A DNA stretch of 12,637 bases from Bacteroidota bacterium (GTDB lineage Bacteria; Bacteroidota; Bacteroidia; Chitinophagales; LD1), in the NCBI GenBank assembly GCA_947457525.1, contig CANGXE010000019.1, positions 1-12,637 on the forward strand, read 5' to 3'. Below, piece after piece: positions 7,743 through 12,637 of the stretch; position 1 is the first letter of the stretch; each line of letters opens with the position of its first letter. The notes beneath the pieces are model-generated. The model searched no databases and had not been told where the DNA came from. It saw nothing but the letters and a program-made list of their open reading frames with translations. A program made the position numbers and the translations under genes.

Positions 7743-7819
7743 GAACAGTTTTAATCACTTTATTTTCAGTGATTTATCAGTTGGCGTAGAAACCATTACT
7801 GAAAGGCAAAATACTGTTC
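7743..7819 (-). promoter_or_regulatory. Nested inverted repeats in the pnp leader
   Basis: An outer pair, GAACAGT (7743-7749) and ACTGTTC (7813-7819), can be extended past one mismatch by two base pairs. It encloses a perfect inner pair, AATCACT (7753-7759) and AGTGATT (7768-7774), with an eight-base loop. In a minus-strand transcript these would form a branched or stacked structure ending about 28 bases before the pnp start codon. In E. coli, PNPase controls its own mRNA through a leader hairpin cut by RNase III; whether this leader does something similar is inference. A near-consensus -7 element (TATTTTG, one base short, minus strand 7813-7807) overlaps the outer arm. If it is used, only the inner hairpin would be transcribed. 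Confidence 0.35.
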
Positions 7820-7914
7820 TTGTTTTTTCTTAGGCGGGAGTTGCAATATGCATTTTTACAGTTTATAGTCCGAGTCCATCCCAATTACCTACTCAGACTT
7901 TTTCATCCAATTAT

Positions 7915-7949
7915 AAAAAACAGAAAGGATGGCTTTGCACCATCCTTTC
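7915..7949 (-). terminator. Rho-independent terminator of rpsO
   Basis: On the minus strand GAAAGGATGG (7949-7940) pairs perfectly with CCATCCTTTC (7932-7923) over ten base pairs with a seven-base loop. It is followed by TG and six T (7920-7915). The hairpin begins eight bases after the rpsO stop codon, so most rpsO transcripts should end here before pnp. Confidence 0.9.
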
Positions 7950-7957
7950 GCTTCGTA

Positions 7958-8227
7958 TTACTTTCTGATACCTAATTTTTCAATTAGTTGACGATAACCC
8001 ATCAAATCAGTTTTCATCATATAGTTCAACAATCTTCTTCTTTTACCTACTAGCTTCACCAAGGCGCGAGTGTTGGCGTGATCTTGACGATTAGTCGACA
8101 AGTGAGAAGAGATATGGTTAATTCTTTCTGTGTGCAACGCGATTTGCGCAGGAGTTGATCCGGTGTTTTTTTCATCACCACCATAAGTCTTGAAAATGTT
8201 CTTTTTTACTTCAGCTGTTACTTGCAT
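7958..8227 (-). CDS. rpsO: 30S ribosomal protein S15
   Basis: The 89-residue product has the length and sequence of bacterial S15, which binds the central domain of 16S rRNA early in 30S assembly. Recognisable segments are GSTPAQIALHTERINHISSH, the HANTRALVKLVGKRRRLLNY helix region and the C-terminal YRQLIEKLGIRK. The reading frame continues upstream to a TTG at 8251, but the ATG at 8227 is the right start. It gives the standard 89-residue protein, and the TTG lies inside the promoter -7 element, so it cannot be in the mRNA. The gene precedes pnp on the same strand, and its leader is only about 15 bases long. Confidence 0.97.
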   Translation of the reverse strand: MQVTAEVKKNIFKTYGGDEKNTGSTPAQIALHTERINHISSHLSTNRQDHANTRALVKLVGKRRRLLNYMMKTDLMGYRQLIEKLGIRK

Positions 8228-8248
8228 CTTTTTTATTTTATGAAGCCG

Positions 8249-8279
8249 CAAAGATATACGCGTTTTCTAAAATTCCAAA
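8249..8279 (-). promoter_or_regulatory. Consensus Bacteroidota promoter of rpsO
   Basis: On the minus strand TTTG (8279-8276) is followed after exactly 19 bases by TATCTTTG (8256-8249), a perfect match to the Bacteroidota consensus TTTG-N19-TAnnTTTG. Transcription would start near 8242, about 15 bases before the ATG. It is the clearest promoter in the window. The opposite strand carries the divergent HYR gene starting at 8346, for which I see only poor -7 matches (TATGTTTA 8329-8336, or TTTATTTG 8333-8340) that would give an almost leaderless mRNA. Confidence 0.85.
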
Positions 8280-8345
8280 CACTTTTAATAGTTTAGGTGA
8301 ATAGCGTAAATAAGGATTGGGTTTTTTATATGTTTATTTGTGTGA

Positions 8346-11108
8346 ATGAATAAAAAAACAGTGTTCCGAAGCCTTGTTGGTTTGATTTTCAGTCTACCTT
8401 TTTGGTCATATTCCCAAATTCCCGTGGATGGATTGTTGTTGCATTTGCCGCTAAACAACTCCACTATTGATCAAAGTAGCTTTGCCGGCGACAAAGTGGG
8501 TGGCGTCACTCCTGCGGAAGATCGCCTCGGCAATGCCTGCGGTGCAATGCATTTCAACGGCACAGATGCTTATCTAGTGGTGCCGCATAGTAAGGCACTA
8601 TCTGAACCCGTAGCCTCCATCACTCTTTGCGGCTGGTTCAAGCCCGAGAAAAAAGCCGGTGGCAGCAACAATCTACTATTGCCTATAATCTCAAAAGGAG
8701 GAAGCACCCCACAATACCTATTTAAGTTGGAGCAATCTTTTGGCGACCCATTTGCCACTATTACTTTGAGCGACAAATTTTCGACCAAAGACGAAACTTA
8801 CCAAACTCACCCTTTAGATTTTGGGAAATGGCATTTTTTCGCAGTAGTATTTGACGAAAGCTGGGTGCAGTTTTATCTGAACGGAAAAATTGCTTGGCAA
8901 GGCATGAAGAACAAACTTTTTGCCCCCAATCAATTGCCGCTCGAAATCGGCAGAACCACTTTCAATGGCACAGCCTATTTCAACGGTAGCTTGGATGATA
9001 TTCGTATTTACAAACGTGGCTTGTTGAACTATGAAGTTAATGCACTATATAAAGACACCTCCGACAAAAACTCGGACAAACCGTTTAAGATTACGATGCT
9101 GCCGGCTCAATCTCAAGCTAACGAACTTGGGAAATGTGGCGCTAATGTAAATTATGCATTACCTAAAGTGAGTAATGCTTGTGCCGGCTATAACTTGACT
9201 TTACTCAACGGAGGGCAAAATGGCTCTTTCTTTATTGTCGGAAAAACAATGGTTGTTTATCAAGCGGAAAGCAACAGCGGAGCAAAAGCCACCGACAGTG
9301 TATTGATTACTGTTCGAGACAATGAACCACCTAAAATCAACTGCCCGGCTAAAAAACTGATACAATCACCCAGCGCTTTGGGCACAGAGGTGTCATTCAG
9401 CTTGCCAGAAGCAGAAGACAACTGTCCTTCGGTAAAAATTAAACAAGTATCTGGACCCAAAAGCGGGAGCGTATTTCCAGTCGGCAGTACAACTGTAAGT
9501 TTTATGGCGCAAGATTTTGCCGGGAATAAAACCACTTGCGAACTAGAAATAGAAGTAATAAAGGCTGAAACACCTATCCTGAAATGCCCTAAAAACTTCA
9601 CGGCCTATATCAATGGCAGCTCCGGTGTGGTGAAATATGAAGAACCTAAGCTAGAACTAAAATCGCAAAAGTATTTGATGACAAAAATGAAAGGAAATAC
9701 CAGCGGCTCGATATTTCCTTTGGGGCAACATGAAGTAAAATACACCAACACTTATCAAACTTTAGGGGAATATGAGTGCACTTTCACCATCACTGTGAAG
9801 GATACCTCGGCTCCTATCCTAGACTGTCAAGCACCTATTAATGTTACCTGTCCGGCTGATAAAAACAATGCTTGGGTAAGTTATAAGACCCCAACCGCCA
9901 AAGACGCTGACAAAACTATAGCGGTTACTAGAGTATCAGGGCCGGAGAGCGGAAAAGCATTTCCGGTGGGTACTACAATTGTAAATTTTGAAGCCATTGA
10001 TGCGGCCGGCAACAAATCCACCTGCGCTATCAGTGTGACAGTAACTAAAACCACAACTCCCTCTACCATAAAAATTGAGCCGGAAAAAGAAGCCCCAAAG
10101 AAACCTGCCGAGCCTATCACCAACAGAGTGTCAGAAGATGATGCTACGGACAACATCAGCAAGCCTTTGAAATTAATTTGCCCGGCAGATGATATCATCA
10201 AATCTATCGAGCCCGAAAAATGTGGCGCTATAGTCAACTACACCTCGCCTAAAGCACAAGGCAGTTACACAGGTGGCATCGTACAAACAAAAGGATTGCC
10301 GAGCGGACAGTTTTTCCCTCCTGGCGCTACGGTAAATGCTTTCAAAGTAACCAACAGCAGCGGGGTAACCAAAGAATGTTCATTCAAAGTTACGGTAAAC
10401 GACACTGAAGCGCCATCTTTCAACTGTCCGAACGATACACTCATTTATATTCCGCGCGGAAAACGTGGCATCATCTTTAATTTTAAAGAACCGGTTCCTC
10501 GCGATAATTGCTACGTAGACAGTTCTTACCAAAAAGAAGGCGCAAAGCCCGGTTGTTTTCTTCAAGTGGGGGTACATCCGTTTACCTACATCGCCAAAGA
10601 CCGAAATGGGAACGTTGGACAATGCACATTCAGCGTGATGGTCAAAGGAAACCAGTCACCTAATCAAGAGCCGGTTGTTCAAGAAAAGATTGCACCCAAA
10701 ACACTCGACAAAAGCTTAAACCTAGGCACGGACACCATTCAATATGAGCATAACATAGACATGGAAGCTTGTGCGCTTACAACATTTATATATGACGATG
10801 GTGAGCAGGACAACGACTCCATTTCTATTGTTTTCAACGGACAAATTATTGTAGACCGACAAAAAATAAAGATCAAGGATAATGGTATCATCATGCGTGT
10901 GATTACCCTAGTGCCCGGGCAAGACAACTACTTAGTGTCAAAGGCTTGGAACACCGGCTACTACGGTTTAAACACTTTGCGCATAGATGTATATGAAGGG
11001 GTGTTCGTAGACCCTCGCGAAGTGCGCAACAAAAAACCAATTATCTCTAAAGTAATGCACTCTAAGCCCGGAGCCGCCAGCGGTATGTTATTGAATTGTA
11101 GTCAGTGA
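8346..11108 (+). CDS. Secreted multidomain protein with LamG domain and HYR repeats
   Basis: The 920-residue product starts with a signal peptide (about 1-23, cleavage near SYS-Q24). A LamG/concanavalin-like domain follows (about 27-236), with LLLHLPLNN, a FNGTDAYLVVP strand, WHFFAVVFD, VQFYLNGK and GSLDDIRIYKRGL, the usual LamG_3 landmarks. Six HYR (hyalin, immunoglobulin-like) repeats follow at about 248-324, 330-405, 411-485, 490-567, 608-685 and 690-767. They are marked by NCP-type starts, SGxxFPVGxTxV strands, GNxxTC strands and closing T/SVxV. A Pro/Glu/Lys-rich linker lies at 568-605. The last part (about 795-920) resembles a beta-rich domain seen at the end of Bacteroidota surface proteins (FIYDDGEQDNDSISIVFNG). 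I cannot name it. Such proteins usually act outside the cell in adhesion or carbohydrate binding; no catalytic motif is visible. There is no recognisable type IX secretion C-terminal signal and no lipobox, so the export route past the periplasm is unclear. Confidence 0.88.
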   Translation: MNKKTVFRSLVGLIFSLPFWSYSQIPVDGLLLHLPLNNSTIDQSSFAGDKVGGVTPAEDRLGNACGAMHFNGTDAYLVVPHSKALSEPVASITLCGWFKPEKKAGGSNNLLLPIISKGGSTPQYLFKLEQSFGDPFATITLSDKFSTKDETYQTHPLDFGKWHFFAVVFDESWVQFYLNGKIAWQGMKNKLFAPNQLPLEIGRTTFNGTAYFNGSLDDIRIYKRGLLNYEVNALYKDTSDKNSDKPFKITMLPAQSQANELGKCGANVNYALPKVSNACAGYNLTLLNGGQNGSFFIVGKTMVVYQAESNSGAKATDSVLITVRDNEPPKINCPAKKLIQSPSALGTEVSFSLPEAEDNCPSVKIKQVSGPKSGSVFPVGSTTVSFMAQDFAGNKTTCELEIEVIKAETPILKCPKNFTAYINGSSGVVKYEEPKLELKSQKYLMTKMKGNTSGSIFPLGQHEVKYTNTYQTLGEYECTFTITVKDTSAPILDCQAPINVTCPADKNNAWVSYKTPTAKDADKTIAVTRVSGPESGKAFPVGTTIVNFEAIDAAGNKSTCAISVTVTKTTTPSTIKIEPEKEAPKKPAEPITNRVSEDDATDNISKPLKLICPADDIIKSIEPEKCGAIVNYTSPKAQGSYTGGIVQTKGLPSGQFFPPGATVNAFKVTNSSGVTKECSFKVTVNDTEAPSFNCPNDTLIYIPRGKRGIIFNFKEPVPRDNCYVDSSYQKEGAKPGCFLQVGVHPFTYIAKDRNGNVGQCTFSVMVKGNQSPNQEPVVQEKIAPKTLDKSLNLGTDTIQYEHNIDMEACALTTFIYDDGEQDNDSISIVFNGQIIVDRQKIKIKDNGIIMRVITLVPGQDNYLVSKAWNTGYYGLNTLRIDVYEGVFVDPREVRNKKPIISKVMHSKPGAASGMLLNCSQ
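9087..10646 (+). repeat. Region coding for six diverged HYR repeats
   Basis: Six repeats of about 75-80 codons lie within the LamG/HYR gene. They fall into subtypes. Repeats 1 and 5 share KCGAxVNYxxPK, and even an identical 13-base stretch AAATGTGGCGCTA (9132-9144 and 10218-10230). Repeats 2 and 4 share VSGPxSGxxFPVGxTxVxFxAxDxAGNKxTC. Repeat 6 has the DNC and GNxxxC marks of repeat 2. Repeat 3 is the most degenerate and lacks the GN motif. Between-repeat DNA identity is otherwise low, so these are old duplications. Confidence 0.75.
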
Positions 11109-11139
11109 TAATCAAAAATAACTCAAAGAGATAGCTAAA

Positions 11140-12637
11140 CTAGGGCTTTAAACCACTCATGGCCGCTTTCATCACTTCGTCCTCACGGTTCACGACATAG
11201 TAATAACCTTCAGTGCGCCATTTCTGCTTCGCGATGAAGGCTTTTAACATGCCGGCTAGTTTTTCGCGCGATTTTTCAGTCCTTGTTTTGCCGTTCTTCC
11301 ATCCAGCTTTGGTAGCATAGTCCACAAACTCATCGAGCATGGCGGCACTAACTTCATACTGCTCGCCAAAAGTCTTCATTGAACTGAACTGAGCAAAAAC
11401 CTCAGGATGTTGCGATGTGTATTTGTAGACAAACTCCGGAACATAAGAGCGCAATGAGAAGTAATAATCATTATCGGCAGCGGTGTCAATCGGTACAAAA
11501 ACATCGGGGCGGATTCCACCTCCGCCATACACTACCCGCCCACTGGCTGTGCGGTAAGTGGTGGTATCATTCTTAATCAGTGAGTCTTCATGCACAAACT
11601 CTCCGCGCTCGTAGCGATCATAGATTTCATTGTAGTAACTGTCCGCTCCGTTGTCATAAGGGCGCTGAATGCTTCTGCCAGATGGGGTATAATAGCGCGC
11701 AATAGTCAATCGTAAAGCCGAACCATCCTCGAGTTGATATTGTTCTTGCACTAATCCTTTTCCAAACGATGTGCGGCCATATACATTCCCTCTGTCCCAA
11801 TCTTGCACTGCACCCGAAAGAATTTCACTCGCAGAGGCCGAACCTTGGTCAATAAGCACCGCTAACGGTCCGCGCTCAAAGAGACCCGGACGAGCCGCCA
11901 CGTATTCTTGACGGCTATAAGCTTTGCCTTGGGTATAGACAAGAAGCTTATCGCCACCAATGAGTTCGTCTAAGATGTTAGTCGCTGCTTGAAGATAACC
12001 GCCAGGGTTACCGCGCAGGTCGATGATGAGTTTTTTAAGTCCGGCTTGCTCGAGATCGTGTAATTTCTGATTGAACTCTTGGTGGGTAGTAGCGCCAAAG
12101 TTTGAAATGCGAATATAGCCCACTTCATTGTCGACCATATAAGCCGCATCTACACTATACAAAGGAATTTTGCCGCGAGTAATGGTGTAATCATTCAGCT
12201 TAGACGAACCTGCCGAGAGCACGCCCACCTTTACTTTGGTGTCTTTGGCTCCCCGCAGCTTTTTCTTTACGTCCGTTTCTTTGATTTTTGTGCCTGCCAC
12301 AATGGTGTCATTGATTTTCACAATTCTATCCCCTGCACGTAGCCCCACCAACTCTGCCGGACCGCCCGAGATGGCCGTTACCACAGTGATAGTATCTTGG
12401 ACAATAAAGAACTCAATACCGATACCTTCAAAGTTACCTTCAAGCGATTCGTTCATTTCCGCCAAATCCTTTGCGGGAATGTAAACCGAGTGCGGGTCGA
12501 GATTTGACAATAACTTTTCGATGGTTTTATCTACCAAGTCAGCTTTATTGACCGTGTCTACATACTTCAAGTCAATAAAATTCATCAAATCTTGAATCTT
12601 ATTATAAGGTTGGTTGGTAAAAGGCATTTGTTTGCCG
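11140..12637 (-). CDS. S41-family C-terminal processing protease, N terminus outside the window
   Basis: The frame runs from the stop at 11142-11140 to the window edge. The ATG at 12627 is probably internal: codons for GKQ precede it without a stop, and family members normally have a signal or membrane segment before this point. Counting from that Met, an N-terminal helical region with DPHSVYI (44-50) leads into a PDZ domain (about 64-140, GIGIEF and LRAGDRIVKIND). The catalytic domain follows, with IDLRGNPGGYL (202-212), the nucleophile S265 in GSASASEIL, the general base K290 in SFGKGLVQ and Q294, in the 25-residue Ser-Lys spacing of CtpA/Prc enzymes. TPSGRSIQRPY (314-324) is also typical. 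A C-terminal region of about 150 residues follows GGGGIRPDVFVPID (368-381). These periplasmic enzymes trim or degrade envelope proteins; the substrate here is unknown. It is convergent with the HYR gene, with 31 bases between the stops and no obvious terminator. Confidence 0.95.
   Translation of the reverse strand, partial: GKQMPFTNQPYNKIQDLMNFIDLKYVDTVNKADLVDKTIEKLLSNLDPHSVYIPAKDLAEMNESLEGNFEGIGIEFFIVQDTITVVTAISGGPAELVGLRAGDRIVKINDTIVAGTKIKETDVKKKLRGAKDTKVKVGVLSAGSSKLNDYTITRGKIPLYSVDAAYMVDNEVGYIRISNFGATTHQEFNQKLHDLEQAGLKKLIIDLRGNPGGYLQAATNILDELIGGDKLLVYTQGKAYSRQEYVAARPGLFERGPLAVLIDQGSASASEILSGAVQDWDRGNVYGRTSFGKGLVQEQYQLEDGSALRLTIARYYTPSGRSIQRPYDNGADSYYNEIYDRYERGEFVHEDSLIKNDTTTYRTASGRVVYGGGGIRPDVFVPIDTAADNDYYFSLRSYVPEFVYKYTSQHPEVFAQFSSMKTFGEQYEVSAAMLDEFVDYATKAGWKNGKTRTEKSREKLAGMLKAFIAKQKWRTEGYYYVVNREDEVMKAAMSGLKP

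Noticed and set aside
9260..10927. Minus-strand open frames of 60-118 codons inside the LamG/HYR gene
   Set aside because: The plus-strand reading shows clear domain repeats throughout; the antisense frames have no family features and no plausible starts.
11109..11139. Bidirectional terminator between the convergent HYR and protease genes
   Set aside because: The 31-base gap has no inverted repeat with a T run on either strand.
12625..12627. ATG at the right edge as the start of the S41 protease
   Set aside because: The frame stays open upstream to the window edge, and the family's N-terminal signal or membrane segment would be missing if translation started here.

Overview
The window looks like chromosomal DNA of a member of the Bacteroidota (a Sphingobacteria/Chitinophaga-like lineage is my guess, not shown by the sequence). 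The evidence is a fused SecD-SecF protein of about 1,030 residues, promoter elements of the Bacteroidota type (TTTG about 19 bases before TAnnTTTG), A-rich leaders in place of strong Shine-Dalgarno sites, and a large secreted LamG/HYR protein. Most of the window is core housekeeping sequence. I see no tRNA or rRNA gene, insertion sequence, CRISPR array, phage gene or defence cassette, and no intergenic gap exceeds about 300 bases.

Layout. Bases 1-85 (minus) hold the first 28 codons of a gene cut by the window edge, possibly ribosomal protein L11 methyltransferase. Divergent from it is a two-gene plus-strand operon: a SCO1/SenC copper-chaperone lipoprotein (245-856) and a membrane-anchored monoheme cytochrome c (860-1273), serving cytochrome oxidase assembly or electron transfer. 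Next is secDF (1382-4468, plus) with its own promoter element and a clear intrinsic terminator, then a TerC-family membrane protein (4641-5336, plus).

The minus-strand block 5526-8279 is the conserved pair rpsO (ribosomal protein S15) followed by pnp (polynucleotide phosphorylase). Each gene has its own intrinsic terminator. rpsO has a textbook Bacteroidota promoter that also fixes its start codon. The 243-base gap between the two genes carries nested inverted repeats that could fold in the pnp leader.

From 8346 to 11108 (plus) lies a 920-residue secreted protein: signal peptide, LamG lectin-like domain, six HYR repeats and a C-terminal beta-rich domain. Convergent with it, 31 bases away, is an S41-family C-terminal processing protease (11140 to the window end, minus) that lacks its N terminus because of the window edge.

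Together the genes cover envelope biogenesis (SecDF, processing protease, secreted adhesin-like protein), respiration (SCO and cytochrome c), metal or membrane homeostasis (TerC) and translation/RNA turnover (S15, PNPase). I did not find a convincing undescribed system. The least ordinary parts are the pnp leader structure and the repeat architecture and C-terminal domain of the HYR protein.
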